A program made the position numbers and the translations under genes. 64,000 nt of DNA. It comes from Anagrus nilaparvatae (taxonomy: Eukaryota > Arthropoda > Insecta > Hymenoptera > Mymaridae). The notes beneath the pieces were generated by a model that worked only from the letters and a program-made list of their open reading frames with translations, made no database searches and was not told where the DNA came from. Positions 32,305 through 44,189 of this stretch are shown here, one piece after another; position 1 is the stretch's first letter, and every line of letters begins with the position of its first letter. The stretch covers positions 9,652,001-9,716,000 of the forward strand of contig JAKSXM010000263.1 of NCBI GenBank assembly GCA_022575985.1. Reading direction: 5' to 3'.

Positions 32305-33110
32305 TCAAAATAAAAAAAAAATTGTGATCGGATACAAAAAATTACTATAAACTAAATTTCTAAAACTTGTACTCTCATTAAAATAAATTAGATATGTCCA
32401 AAACGAAAAATAAATTTGGTGTTTTATGTATTTTTTTGTGACGAAGATTTTGGAGAAAAAAATTTTCAAAAAATTAATTATCAGATTCAAGATATCGAGT
32501 AAAAATCATAATTTCAAATATAAGTAATTTCATGGAAATGAATGAGGTATTACATCCAAATTAAAATAAAAAAAGTATTGAGATTTTTTTAATAAAAAAA
32601 TTTTTGGAAAAAAAATTAGGTCTTAATTTCATAACAGTTGTAAAATATCGCCGGTCGCAATATTTTCAGATATTAGTACTTTCATGAAATTAAATTAGGT
32701 ATTACACCCAAAAAAAAAAAAATATTGCAGGTTTGTTAATTTTTTTGTTTTTTTAATTTTGAGAAAAAAATTTTTTAAAAATTCGGTATCAAATCCAAAA
32801 AATGACTATAAACAAACTTTCTAAAACTAGTACTTTAATAGAAATAAATTAGGTACTACGTCCAAAAAGAAAAAAAAATTAAGTTTTTTTTGTATTTTTT
32901 CGTGAAAAAAATTTTGGGAAAAAAATTTTCAAATAATTAAGTAACCGATTCAAGATATAGATTAAAAACTATACTTTCAAATATAAGTACTTTCGTGGAA
33001 ATAAATGAGGTATTACATCCAAATTAAAAAAAAAAAAAGTACCTCGAGCTTTTTTGGTGAAAAAATTTTTGAAAAAAAAATTAGGTCTTAACTCCATAAT
33101 GTTTGTGAAA
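32305..33110. repeat. Diverged tandem repeat
   Basis: About four degenerate units recur with the phrases TATAAACTAAATTTCTAAAA, AAATAAATTAGGTA, TACATCCAAATTAAA and a GAAAAAAATTTT block. Unit length is roughly 180-260 bp. Confidence 0.6.
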
Positions 33111-33120
33111 TATCACCAAT

Positions 33121-33183
33121 TACATACATACACACACACACACACACGCACGCACACACTCACATACACACACACATACATAC
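33121..33183 (+). repeat. (CA)n microsatellite
   Basis: TACATACATACACACACA followed by CACG and CACT variants and ending CATACATACT. ORFs over it are repeat artefacts. Confidence 0.95.
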
Positions 33184-33299
33184 TTTTTTTAAAAACCGGT
33201 TTTTTAGCTTCCTGGGGTCTCAAAACGTGCTTATATGCCAAAAAATCAAAAATCGAAATTTGACCTATCACAATGGTTCCTTTTTGAGGAACCAAAAAA

Positions 33300-35238
33300 A
33301 GAAGCAAGCCAATAGGAAAAAAACTCAAACGAAGAAAAACAACAAAAAACCGACTAAAAAATCAAAGAAGAAAAATAGCATAGAATTATAAAAAAGCTAA
33401 GGTTTTTTTATTCCTGTCACGATCACATATTTATTGAGTATTTTCTCTTTAATAACCTACATGGGATACACCTTCATAAATTAAAAACTATTATTTATGA
33501 TGTACATGCTTTTCAAAGTATTCATAAATAATTATTTGAAAAAGTTTTCTTTTACCAAAATTCACATAAAAATATTTAAAATTTATACAAAAAATTTTTT
33601 ATCTGCATTAATAAAAATAATAGGCTTTAGATTATTCTTATTTATTTTTTACTATAACAAGATCGTTTGCTGAAGATTACTGAACAATAAAACTGGCACC
33701 AACTTTCTTTTATAATAATTTACTAAAGTACGCTAAGAAATTTTAAAATATACTCAATTTTCTAAATTTGATTATAATATCTGAATCTTCAAGTATATAT
33801 TAATATTTTTCTTAATCCTGAAAAAAATCAAAGCAAAATTTTAATTTCCCATATTCTTTAAAAAGAATATATTAAAATTTTTTTAATTACTTAAATCAAT
33901 TCTGCCTGTGTGTCTTAAGATATTAGTTCTTATCTGAGAAAAGATAATAACAAATTTGTTATCAGCAAAGTATACTAGATGCATATTATTTATTGTAAGG
34001 TAATTAAAAGCCAATACTGCTGAAAAACAAGCATTAGTTTAAATTTGAGTACGTTGTAATGAATATATTTCAAATATTTCCGCAATATAATCTAATATAA
34101 AAATAACGAAGCGCCCACGGCTAGCGGCGCTCACTCGAAGCATCTTTCCCCCCGTGCAGAAAAAGACATTGTCGTGTTAGACTATCTATCTAATAGGAGC
34201 ACGTTTTTTATTTATTAGATTTAAGCTCCAAAAGTTTTACTTTTTATTTTTAATTAATTTTTGATGCAACTATTAACAAGTTTTCTATTTACTTATTAGA
34301 TTAAAATTTATGTAATCTTTTCTACAATAATCAGTGTCATCAATAAAAGAGACACGTAAAGAAAAAAAATCATAATGAGACAGTATTAAATTATCATTAT
34401 AATTTCAATTTAGTTTAGAAGCTCCAAAAGTTCAAAACCTTAAGGTAAAAAATTATTATTAAATAATAAGTGATCACAAAATAGTGTAATTATATAAAAC
34501 TTATTATTGTTAATTTCTGTGAAAGCCACCGCGAGGCTTGATTTAATAATTTCATGCGTGAAAATACATAGTATTTTATACACGTGTGTGTCGAGATATC
34601 GTGCGTGTCAAGTGTTTACAAATGTTATAAAAGTATTTTTTTAGTAACTTTATTTATATGCAATAGTTTGCAGATTAATCATAATTAACCTTTATAACAT
34701 TTGCGAATAGTTGCTTCACGTAAAATTTCTATGAGCTCATATAATTTAAGGCCATTAGCCATATTTTCTTATGTTTGTGCGCGTGCTGCAGCCACGTGAC
34801 GAACCCTTTTTGTAAATATAAAGTTAATCTCCTTTAAAAACTTATTCAAGTTTATAATTAATTAAATAATATTTTATTATTTAAATATCTTTTTCTTTCT
34901 GTTCGCCTAACCTCAATTTCCTAGTTATTTACCCCGTTTTCAGGTAATAATTTAGTAGCAGATAATGGAAAGGTAAATTGTATTTCATACATTATTAAAT
35001 TATAACCCTTTTCATTAAAACGTAATTTAAAAGAACTTATTATATCATCTTTTTAAAAATTTTGCGTAATAATAATAATTAAATATAAATTTACAAACTT
35101 GCATAATATTATTTATTATTTTTATCCACGTTTTTAAAAAAGTAGTAGAAAAAGTTTAAAAAGTTGTTTTAAATTACGCGCTTAAATTTAAACTAGAAGA
35201 CTTTTAGTAGTAGTTAGTTTAGTCTGCTTAGTCGTTTG
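33300..35238. other. Intergenic, no gene seen
   Basis: AT-rich sequence. A GC-richer patch at 34105-34170 (AAGCGCCCACGGCTAGCGGC) and a CACGTG at about 34790 stand out but I cannot tie them to a gene. Confidence 0.35.
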
Positions 35239-35472
35239 CTACACGGAGAAAAATAACTGTTAAATATAACCAAAATTACTGGTTATGTTTACATTATAAT
35301 GTTTTGTTATTTTCTGTTTAAATATTTTGTAAATATAACCATGTTTATAGTTAGAATTACAATATTCTAAATTCATATTTGTAAAATTTACAAATTTTTT
35401 TTGTTCTTAAAACTAATCCCGTTTTACTAAAATTAACCTTGCAAAATATACAAAATATTTTTCTCCGTGTAG
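35239..35472. mobile_element. MITE with CTACACGGAGAAAAATA termini
   Basis: 234 bp. Left end CTACACGGAGAAAAATA and right end TATTTTTCTCCGTGTAG are perfect inverted repeats. The interior is AT-rich with internal complementarity (AAATATAACCA repeated). Non-coding. Confidence 0.85.
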
Positions 35473-35791
35473 GTTAATGGCTGTGTTTATAAATTTGTTA
35501 TTATTTTTTTCAGGGTTATTTCAAATTCTTTAAAAGATAGTTAAATAAACAAAAGTTTGATTCAGATAAGTACAAAAATTTTTAATATTTGTTTTAAGGC
35601 TATCCTAAACCCAAATGTGTCGGTAAAAATTTCTTAAATGCCAGCTTTCTTTTTTTAGCTGTAGAAATAACAAAAAAAATATTTTAGGCTATAAAGAATG
35701 ATTTTTTCAAGGGAATGAATCAATATGAAGCCACAAATTTTATTAGAAATGGATTGGCGACCTTTTTCAAAATGAACTCTGCCTTACCGAC

Positions 35792-36006
35792 TGTTGTGTA
35801 TATGTAGTATGTAAATTTGTATATATGTTGGTGAGCTCCCCCCCCTGTATTCTTTTATTCGTATATTATATACGAACGTCCGTGCTCTGCGAGATCGCGA
35901 GCTGGCAACAGCAATTAAAAAGAATTAAAGTCAGTTAAATAAAAGCGATCATCTTTTTATTTGTAACCATCACCATTTCCATAATTATCCAACTCTATTT
36001 CCAACA
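35792..36006 (+). repeat. BEL 5' LTR
   Basis: 215 bp, TGTTGTGTATATG to CTATTTCCAACA. Contains an eight-C run and an AATAAAAG near the end. Confidence 0.95.
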
Positions 36007-36009
36007 TTT

Positions 36010-36022
36010 TGGCATCCCGGAC
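36010..36022 (+). other. BEL primer binding site candidate
   Basis: TGGCATCCCGGAC begins three bases after the LTR. TGG start and position fit; the tRNA is not assigned. Confidence 0.65.
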
Positions 36023-38500
36023 TTCAGAACCTACGAAAAGACAGTCACACAAGAAAAATTAATAAGTTTAAAGGAAAAATTAAAACATGTGCTTGTGTCA
36101 AAAATTCAAAAGGGAGGTGTATACATCTATATTAAAGAGTGTGGATTTTGGTGATTGTTGAACAGTTAAAAAATTATTTTTATCAAAACTTTTAAAGTTT
36201 TTACTTGTGACATAAAAAATAAAAAGATAAGAGCACGTGAAAGCTGTGAGAAGAAAAAACTGTATTAAAACATTTTAGTTGAAATATAGAAATGTGCCGC
36301 GTGAAAAGCCGGCAGTTTTAATGCTCAATTGTGCTGTTTATGAATTAGATTTATTATAATTTCATGAAACAAATTTGTGTGCAAAATTTTTTGAAGAAAA
36401 AATTAACTAAAAAAAAACTGTATCAAAAATGGAGAAAAATAGTCAGTACAACAACAAAAAAATATATTGGGCAAAATTTGGTGAAGTGACGTCATACACA
36501 TAAAAATTGGCGCATTTTAAAATTTTTGAGAAGAAGAACGGCCATTTTATTTCAACGGCGCACGCAGTTCATTATACAACTCGAACGACTTGGCAACCGA
36601 CCAACAACGGGTTCATTGGCATCAACTGGATAGAATCGGCGCGCGCAGTCCTTCTTCATCAATAAATTTCAAAAAAGAAAAAATCAACGCGAACTTGCGG
36701 CGCAGGAAATTAACAGCAGAACGAGAAAAAATTATATAAAAGATAAGTTAAAAGTACACGTGTTTTTTATTGATTTTTCTATTTACAAATTTTTTCTTCG
36801 GTAATTAAAAATATCTTGTAAAGGTAAACATAATTTACAAGTATTAATTGTTGTTACTAACTAATTAATTTAATAGTTTCTATTGTTGTAGTAAAATTAT
36901 ATTATTTAAAAAAAAAAAAAAGAAGAATTCTCTCTCTTTTTTTCTCTTGAATTTAAATTTCATGTGCAGTAATTGTAAATTTATTACTATAGCTGAATTT
37001 TCATATTATTTTTGACTTTTATTGTCATTATAAATTTTCTTTTGCTATTATTATTCAAATCAAATGGGGAGCTAGTCTGTGTGTGTGAGTAAATATATTT
37101 ATAATTTTTTGTCAAGAAATTATGATTTAAAAAAAAAAAAAATTTTTACTTAACCTATAAAAATAAAATTTTTTTCTTCTGCTATTTGCTTACATTCTAA
37201 ATATTTTTTTTTTCTTCTTTCTGCTAATTAATTAAAATTAAACTATTTTTTTATTTGATATTAATAATTTATAAATAAAATTATTCATTTTTTAAGAGAA
37301 AATATTAATATTGAAATATGTAATCTTTTATAAAAATTAAATGGTTAATTTTTATTGTTATCTTGACAAAAAACAAACATTATTTTGGGTATTGTCTAAT
37401 TAGTTTGATGTTACCTAGGTTACACATTCTTGGAGTTTTTTAACTGGTGATCTGGATTTGGTTGAAGCTGCCTAACTGGACCTCAACTCAAGTGGACTCT
37501 GCTGACTCTGGACATTCCATTTGCTGCTCAACACATCAGGTCATAAGGAGGCTTTGGAACGTCTGGGTTTGATTTTGCGTCACCAGTTAAGATTAACTTT
37601 TCTATTTGTAAACTTAATATTATTATTTAAACAGTATTTTAAAATTATTGAATAGAAGGGTTGATTATCAACAGCTCATTTGCACATTATTTTTTTTCTA
37701 TTTAAAAATAAATTATTAAATAAAATTAAAATCAATTTAAATCTTTGCTAAAAATCATACAATAGGCTATAATTATTTAAAAAATTTTTTTTTTAATATT
37801 GTTTACAGAAACAATATTTTAACAATGGCATATCTTAGTGTAAATATTATAATAATTTTCCTTTTAGAATAAGATCATTGTAATTGTTTTAATTTTAATT
37901 TATTCACTCAAATAATTTTTTGAATTAATTTAATGATTGATTTTATTTTCCATATTTGCACTATGGTAATTTTTAAGGAAAATTGTTATATATAAATGAT
38001 ATTGTCATATTTTACAATTGTATTTTATATACCTATAACTCTACTAAAAAGTCTATGGATATAAATAAGAAATTTCCTTTACGGTTTAGTCCACATTTGT
38101 TTATATTGCCTATATTTATTGTCTATTTTGCGTCTATAAAAAAAAAAAAGAAATTTCTTGATAATTGGTCTGTCTCTGGCTAATATTGTCTATATTTAAA
38201 AAAATTATAAAATTTAAAGAAAAAATAGATATAAGTTTCGTATATTCAGTCATTTTAGCTTGACTCTTTCAAATTATAACAGCACTAATTTTTTGTTTTT
38301 TGGAAAATACGATATCAGCTAATTGATAAAAATATCAGCTTCATTTTTATAAAAGTAATCATGTAAACTATTATTAATCTGATATGAATTGAATTGAATT
38401 TGAGCTTAGCTTGATATTTTTGTTTTAATTTTTTTTCTTTAATTTTAGTGACACTAAATTGTTCTTTATATATAAGAAGTATTTAATTTGTTTGATCAAA
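36023..38500 (+). other. BEL long 5' leader
   Basis: About 2.5 kb without a gag-like ORF before the gag ATG. It may hold an intron or packaging signals. A compact GC-richer segment at 37425-37600 (TGGTGATCTGGATTTGG, CTGACTCTGGACATTCC) stands out. Confidence 0.6.
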
Positions 38501-39916
38501 ATGGCATCAATATTGTTAGAGCAGGCAGGATTATATCCTAGACTTAAAAATGCCTATAAAGTCTTTGTGGAAGCTAATAATATGACAGCATCCACTTGCA
38601 AAATTAGAATGAAACATTTAGAGAATTTGTGGTCAACCTATGAGCAAAATAATATGTCTTTACTTGCTCATAGGGATTATGCCCAACTTCAATCTCAACC
38701 CTATTTTACAGAAAATCATTTTACTATGGTAGAAGAATTTTATATAGAAAATATGTGTTCTTTTCAAACATTTCTAGATACAAACCAAACAAATGAAAAT
38801 AATGATCAACCTCTACTTAGAAATAATAATAATCACCCACAAATAATAACTTTAGATAATGAGAGACTACCCCCGTTACAAATACCTCACTTTAGAGGTG
38901 ATTATACTGCATGGGAATCTTTTAGAGATATTTTTCAGTCCTCAGTTATTAATAGGAAAAATTATTCCAATGTAGCGAAATTGCATCAGCTAATTTCAGT
39001 TCTTGAAGGTGATGCAGCTACTATAGCTGCCTCATATCAACCTACTGATGCAAATTTCATTATAGTTTGGAATAAGCTTAAGGAGAGGTATGAGGTTAAA
39101 AAGAGGCTTGTACATGCCCACATTGCTAATTTATACTCACTTAAGCCTATTCTGAAACCTTCTGCAACTGAGCTTAAGAAAATTTTGTCAGGTGTAAACA
39201 CCCCTCTTTCAGCTTTAAAAGGGTTAGGTAGAAAAGTCGATTCTTGGGATGATCTGATAGTTTTTCACATTTTAAACTTGCTTGATTCTGATTCTCGTAA
39301 ACAATGGGAAATTTATTACAATAACTATTGTAACTCATTACCACCTCCTGTAGATGATGGAACTGATAATGTTACAGTGAATGTAAAAGCTAGCTCTGAA
39401 CCTCCTTCTTTAGCAAAATTGTTAGAATTCATTGAAAGTCAAATTAGCATTTTAGAGTCAATAGAAGAAGCTAGCAGTTCTAATACTAACAAACAAGTTA
39501 ATGACTTCAATAAAAATAGATCTGCAAATAATTACAACAATTCTGCTAAAGTATTCAATACCACTACTACTAATCAAAATAAGTCAAATCAAAGTTTAAA
39601 CAATAACTGCATAATTTGTAAAGCCAATCACTTCTTTTTATTTTGTGAAAATTATAAGAGCAAAACCCCAAAGCAAAGAGAAGAGATTGTCTCTAAACAT
39701 AAAAGATGCTTTAATTGCTTAGGTGCACACTTTATCTCAAATTGCTCATCTACAAAACGGTGTACTATTTGCAAGCAAAAGCATCATACATCTTTGCATA
39801 TAAAAGGTTTTAAAAAAACCAACAAAAACAGTGGTAATGACACAAACAATGCTACTAGTAACGTTAGTACAGAAGCAGCTATTGCTGAAACTAGTACATT
39901 ATCAACTAGTTCCTGA
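38501..39916 (+). CDS. gag: BEL gag with zinc knuckles
   Basis: 471 aa from ATG 38501 (context AAAATGG); a more upstream in-frame ATG at 38459 adds 14 unsupported residues. N-terminal helical region; a central Gag block (PPLQIPHFRGDYTAWESF near residues 125-142, then LHQLISVLEGDAA) typical of BEL/Pao DUF1759-like Gag. C-terminal Cys/His arrays: CIICKANHFFLFC, CFNCLGAHFISNC and CTICKQKHHTSLH. The product builds particles and binds RNA. It ends at TGA 39914-39916, followed by CAATTA, with pol in the same frame. Confidence 0.93.
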   Translation: MASILLEQAGLYPRLKNAYKVFVEANNMTASTCKIRMKHLENLWSTYEQNNMSLLAHRDYAQLQSQPYFTENHFTMVEEFYIENMCSFQTFLDTNQTNENNDQPLLRNNNNHPQIITLDNERLPPLQIPHFRGDYTAWESFRDIFQSSVINRKNYSNVAKLHQLISVLEGDAATIAASYQPTDANFIIVWNKLKERYEVKKRLVHAHIANLYSLKPILKPSATELKKILSGVNTPLSALKGLGRKVDSWDDLIVFHILNLLDSDSRKQWEIYYNNYCNSLPPPVDDGTDNVTVNVKASSEPPSLAKLLEFIESQISILESIEEASSSNTNKQVNDFNKNRSANNYNNSAKVFNTTTTNQNKSNQSLNNNCIICKANHFFLFCENYKSKTPKQREEIVSKHKRCFNCLGAHFISNCSSTKRCTICKQKHHTSLHIKGFKKTNKNSGNDTNNATSNVSTEAAIAETSTLSTSS

Positions 39917-39922
39917 CAATTA
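39914..39922 (+). promoter_or_regulatory. Stop-codon readthrough context TGA CAATTA
   Basis: The gag stop is followed by CAATTA, matching the CARYYA consensus of tobamovirus-type readthrough signals. Pol continues in exactly the same frame (39917 onward) without another stop to 43862. This is how a Gag-Pol fusion could be made. Confidence 0.75.
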
Positions 39923-42900
39923 CCTTCTCAACCCCTTTTGGCGACAGCTGTAGTTAAAGTTTGCTCAAAAAATGGGCTGGAAGTATTGGCAAGATCTCTG
40001 ATTGACCAATGCTCCCAAGCCTCATTTATAACTACTTCTTTATTTAAGAAATTGCGTCTTAAAAAAGAACCTGCTCAACTGCCTGTATCGGGAATTGGTG
40101 GTAAGACTGATTTTGTTTGCTCAAATATAGTAAATCTTACAATTAAACCTCACTTTTATTCAGATTATATTCTTAATGTCGATGCCTTCATAATACCAAA
40201 AATCTCATCTTATGCACCTAATTCAGGTATTGATCCTAAAAAATTCCCTCATATTAGCCATTTGCAATTAGCTGATCCTGGATTTGCTTACAAGGGTCGA
40301 ATAGATTTGCTATTATGTTCGGGTTGTCACTCCTCTTTAATTATAGGTGAAGTTATTAAAGGCCAACAACATGAACCTATTGCAACAAGTTCAGAGCTTG
40401 GCTGGATAATTTCTGGTAATTCGGGTATCACTTCGAATTCTTGCTTACTAATGACTAATCTTCATATAAACTCTGATTTAGCATTTAACTTAGAGCGATT
40501 TTGGCAACAAGAGGAGATTTCGATCTCACCACAAGCTTTGCTTACTCCGGATGAGCAGGCTTGTGAAAAATATTTTGTTCAAACTCATTCGCGTGATTCG
40601 GAAGGTCGCTATGTTGTTAGGTTGCCTTTTAAGGATTTGGACACTGCAGGTCTAAACTTTAATGGCTCCTTTCAACATGCAAAAAAAGTGTTTGAAAGAA
40701 CCGAAGCTCGCTTTAAAACTAATCTTGAATTTGCTCAAGCTTACCATAAATTTATGCACGCTTATGAAGATTTAGGTCACATGGAACGTTCTCGTGCGAT
40801 ATTATCGTTCTTATCTTACTATTTCTTGCCACATCACGGAATTCTAGGCCACAACCGTAAATTTCGTTCAGTTTTTAATGGTTCAGCCAAGGATTATAAT
40901 AAAGTTTCTATTAATGATTTATTGCACATTGGTGCAAATTTGCTTCCCGACTTGGCTGAGTTATTAATTAACTGGATGAAATACCGGTTTGTGTTCGTGT
41001 CGGATATAGAACATATGTTTAGACAAATTTTGGTACATAAAGATGACAGAAAATTTCAGCAAATATTATGGCGGTATAATGATTCTGAAGACTTACAATC
41101 TTGGTCATTAAAAACCGTAACTTATGGCATGATAAGCAGCCCATACCTTGCAAATCGTGTGATGAGACAGTTGGCTTTAGACGAGGGTCATCGTTACCCA
41201 TTAGCTGTAAATATTTTAAATTGTGAAACCTATATGGATGATACTTTATCTGGTGGCCACTCTCTTTCTGAAGCTATTTCAAAACAAGACGATTTAATAC
41301 AAATTTGCAAGGTGGGTGGTTTCTCATTACATAAGTGGATGGCAAATGATCCTGCTTTGTTGAAATTTCCTGTTGCAATACGTGCAGAAACAAAGTTGGC
41401 TAACTCTTGTTTTAATTTGCTAGGCTTGAATTGGTGTCCTAACACCGATCATTTCACTTTCGATTTTGAATTAGACCAACTAAAAACGGATATTACAAAG
41501 AGGCAGGTACTTTCTGCAATAGCTAAATTATTTGACCCACTTGGATGGCTAGCACCAGTGGTCGTTACAGCAAAAATTTTTCTGCAAAAATTATGGAAAG
41601 TTAAAAATCCTAAACTTGATTGGGATACGAAATTGCCTGACTCTTTGAAAGATGAGTTTAAGAGTTGGTATGCTAACCTTCCTGCTGTTAAAACCATTAA
41701 CATTTCTAGATGGCTAAAATATGTCCCAGGGGCTAAGTATGAGATTTATGGATTTGCAGATGCTTCAGATAAAGCATACGGTGCCTGTACATACTTAAAG
41801 GTTACGCTACACGGGAAAAGCACTGTACACTTGCTACAAGCTAAATCTAAGGTTGCTCCTTTAAAGCCAATTTTAACTATACCGAAGTTAGAGTTAAATG
41901 CTGCACACTTATTAACAAAATTAACTGTAAAAGTGCTTCGGGCCTTAAAACTGGATGAAGTTAAGATATATTTATTTTCTGATTCTACTGACGTATTATG
42001 TTGGCTGAAGGAACATCCTTCTCAATGGGAAAGATTTGTTAAACACAGATGTTCGGATATCCATACTTTGCTACCTGAGGCATTTTGGTCTCATGTTAGG
42101 TCCAATGACAATCCTGCTGATTGCGTGTCCAGAGGTTTACCTCCAGATCAATTGCAAGCCTTTTCTCTTTGGTGGGAAGGGGGAATAATGGTCAAAAGAC
42201 CAATAGACTTACAAAATAGTATTTTGAGTAAGTCTGTGAATATCTTAAATGTAGATTGTCATGCTGTCAATCACACAAAACCTGAGAAAATCGTTATTTG
42301 GGATTTAGTCGATAGGTACTCTTCCTTACCCAAACTTCTTAGAATTACATCCTACGTAATTAGATTTGTAGATAAATTACTCATTAAAAGCAAAAATAAG
42401 TTGCTTCAGACTTCTAATATTTTCAATAATAGTTGGTTTAGTGTAAAATACTATTTAGGTTTCTGCAGGTTAGTTTCAGTTCAGGAATTAGTAAGAGCTA
42501 GAATGCTGTGGACCTATTTAGTTCAACAAAGTTATTTTAAAAAGGACATAAAATTAATTTCTATTAATAAAAAACCAGACAGCTTGAATCTACGTCGTCT
42601 AGATCCATTTTTCGATCAGAATTTGCTTCGTTTAGGCGGTCGTATTCATCTGTCTTTACTCGATTTTGACCAAAAACACCCCTGGATTTTGCCAAGTAAA
42701 TGCTCGTTTTCAAAACTTTTGGTAGACTTTATTCATGAGAAAATGTTGCATGGTGGTTTACGCTTGACGCTTTCAGCTTTAAGGCAAGAATTCTGGGTAA
42801 TCAAAGGCCGAAATTTAGTCAGAAATAGAATCCATAAATGCAATACTTGCATTAGATACCAAGCTAACACATTGAACCAAAAAATGGGCATACTTCCTGC

Positions 42901-43864
42901 TTGCCGAGTCACTCGCCCTGACAAGCCCTTTAGAGTAAGTGGAGTGGACTATGCGGGTCCTTTTGATACCCTTAGATTTAAAGGTCGCGGTGCTCATAAG
43001 ACACTTTATAAATCCTATATAGTTGTTTTTGTGTGTATGAACACAAAAGCAGTTCACTTAGAGCTAGTCACTGGCTACTCTAGTCAGGATTTTATTGCTG
43101 CCTTCCGGAGATTCACGTCAACTAGAGGACAATGTTCTGAGTTGTTAAGTGATCAGGGGACTACCTTTGTAGGAGCCAATAGAATTCTCAAGGAAATGTA
43201 TGAAGCTTCTTCTGAGTACATGAATAACCTTGTGGGTTCTTTGGCAAACGAAGGTACAACCTGGAAATTTAACTCCCCAGGAGCTCCTCATTTTGGCGGA
43301 ATCTGGGAAGCAGCAGTAAAATCAGTAAAACATCACATTCGAAGGGTAGTTGGCGATCGTCAGCTAACCTTCGAAGAATTTTATACTTTGCTTAAACAAA
43401 TAGAATCTTGTCTCAATTCACGGCCGTTGGTCCCTCTGACTGATGATCCATCGGACAGTAATTTTTTATCACCTTCATTGCTTCTAACCCAGTCTGAGTC
43501 TTATATTTTGCCGGAGCCCAATTATGAGAAAGTTAAAATCCCCCCAGCAGAAAGGTACAAATTAGTTCAGAACATGATGCAGGACTGGTGGCGTTGTTGG
43601 TCTGCGGAATATCTGCAAACCCTCCAAGAACGCCACAAATGGAAAAATGAGCAAAGAAATGTGCAAACTGGTGACGTAGTGTTGATCTCGGATGAGACAA
43701 TGCCACCTGCTAAATGGCCATTGGCTAGAGTTATCAGAGTCTACAAGGGCCCTGATGGTTTGGTTAGAGTGGTAGATCTAAAGACTGGATCAACAGAAAT
43801 TAAACGTCCAGTACACAAATTAATTAGACTTAATACTTTGAATAATGAAGAAGATGATAATTGA
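39917..43864 (+). CDS. pol: BEL pol: protease, RT, RNase H, integrase
   Basis: 1315 codons in frame with gag after the TGA; there is no convincing own ATG near the start, supporting readthrough. Numbering from the TTG at 39938: protease LIDQCSQASFI at about 21-31 (DQC where BEL proteases usually have D-x-G); RT with VSDIEHMFRQ near 355 and catalytic YMDD near 431; RNase H FADASDKAYGA near 603 and FSDSTDVLCWL; integrase HX4H...CX2C (IHEKMLHGG, CNTC) about 925-970, DDE core VDYAGPF near 1002, LSDQGTTFVG near 1070, WEAAVKSVKHH near 1122; DUF5641-like C-terminus (DWWRCW, GDVVLISDETMP). All catalytic residues seen except the protease Gly. Confidence 0.95.
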   Translation, partial: QLPSQPLLATAVVKVCSKNGLEVLARSLIDQCSQASFITTSLFKKLRLKKEPAQLPVSGIGGKTDFVCSNIVNLTIKPHFYSDYILNVDAFIIPKISSYAPNSGIDPKKFPHISHLQLADPGFAYKGRIDLLLCSGCHSSLIIGEVIKGQQHEPIATSSELGWIISGNSGITSNSCLLMTNLHINSDLAFNLERFWQQEEISISPQALLTPDEQACEKYFVQTHSRDSEGRYVVRLPFKDLDTAGLNFNGSFQHAKKVFERTEARFKTNLEFAQAYHKFMHAYEDLGHMERSRAILSFLSYYFLPHHGILGHNRKFRSVFNGSAKDYNKVSINDLLHIGANLLPDLAELLINWMKYRFVFVSDIEHMFRQILVHKDDRKFQQILWRYNDSEDLQSWSLKTVTYGMISSPYLANRVMRQLALDEGHRYPLAVNILNCETYMDDTLSGGHSLSEAISKQDDLIQICKVGGFSLHKWMANDPALLKFPVAIRAETKLANSCFNLLGLNWCPNTDHFTFDFELDQLKTDITKRQVLSAIAKLFDPLGWLAPVVVTAKIFLQKLWKVKNPKLDWDTKLPDSLKDEFKSWYANLPAVKTINISRWLKYVPGAKYEIYGFADASDKAYGACTYLKVTLHGKSTVHLLQAKSKVAPLKPILTIPKLELNAAHLLTKLTVKVLRALKLDEVKIYLFSDSTDVLCWLKEHPSQWERFVKHRCSDIHTLLPEAFWSHVRSNDNPADCVSRGLPPDQLQAFSLWWEGGIMVKRPIDLQNSILSKSVNILNVDCHAVNHTKPEKIVIWDLVDRYSSLPKLLRITSYVIRFVDKLLIKSKNKLLQTSNIFNNSWFSVKYYLGFCRLVSVQELVRARMLWTYLVQQSYFKKDIKLISINKKPDSLNLRRLDPFFDQNLLRLGGRIHLSLLDFDQKHPWILPSKCSFSKLLVDFIHEKMLHGGLRLTLSALRQEFWVIKGRNLVRNRIHKCNTCIRYQANTLNQKMGILPACRVTRPDKPFRVSGVDYAGPFDTLRFKGRGAHKTLYKSYIVVFVCMNTKAVHLELVTGYSSQDFIAAFRRFTSTRGQCSELLSDQGTTFVGANRILKEMYEASSEYMNNLVGSLANEGTTWKFNSPGAPHFGGIWEAAVKSVKHHIRRVVGDRQLTFEEFYTLLKQIESCLNSRPLVPLTDDPSDSNFLSPSLLLTQSESYILPEPNYEKVKIPPAERYKLVQNMMQDWWRCWSAEYLQTLQERHKWKNEQRNVQTGDVVLISDETMPPAKWPLARVIRVYKGPDGLVRVVDLKTGSTEIKRPVHKLIRLNTLNNEEDDN

Positions 43865-44173
43865 TGAATTATCGCTTCGAAACATTAAAAAAAAAAAAAA
43901 TTGTTTTTTATTATTATGTTTAATGTATTTTTGTATATATTTGTAAATATGTTTGATTTTTACTCTTAAAATTTTTTATTTATTCTAGATTAAATTAAAA
44001 AAAAATTAATTAAAAAAAAAAAAAATCTATTATACAATTATTTATGAAAATGAAAATTGGAATTGAAAAACAGTATCTAGATTTATATTTATTTTGTAAT
44101 TCCATTCACCACAAATTTTTAAATTTTTCTTTTGCATTTTTATTATTGCCTATTATAACAATTTAGTAATAAA

Positions 44174-44189
44174 TTGTGGTGGGTGGAAA
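44174..44189 (+). other. BEL polypurine tract
   Basis: TTGTGGTGGGTGGAAA directly precedes the 3' LTR. Confidence 0.7.

Noticed and set aside
33054..33328. ORFs across the (CA)n tract on both strands
   Set aside because: They translate the microsatellite (Thr-His and Val-Cys repeats).
41019..43057. Several 60-84 codon minus-strand ORFs
   Set aside because: Antisense shadows of BEL pol.
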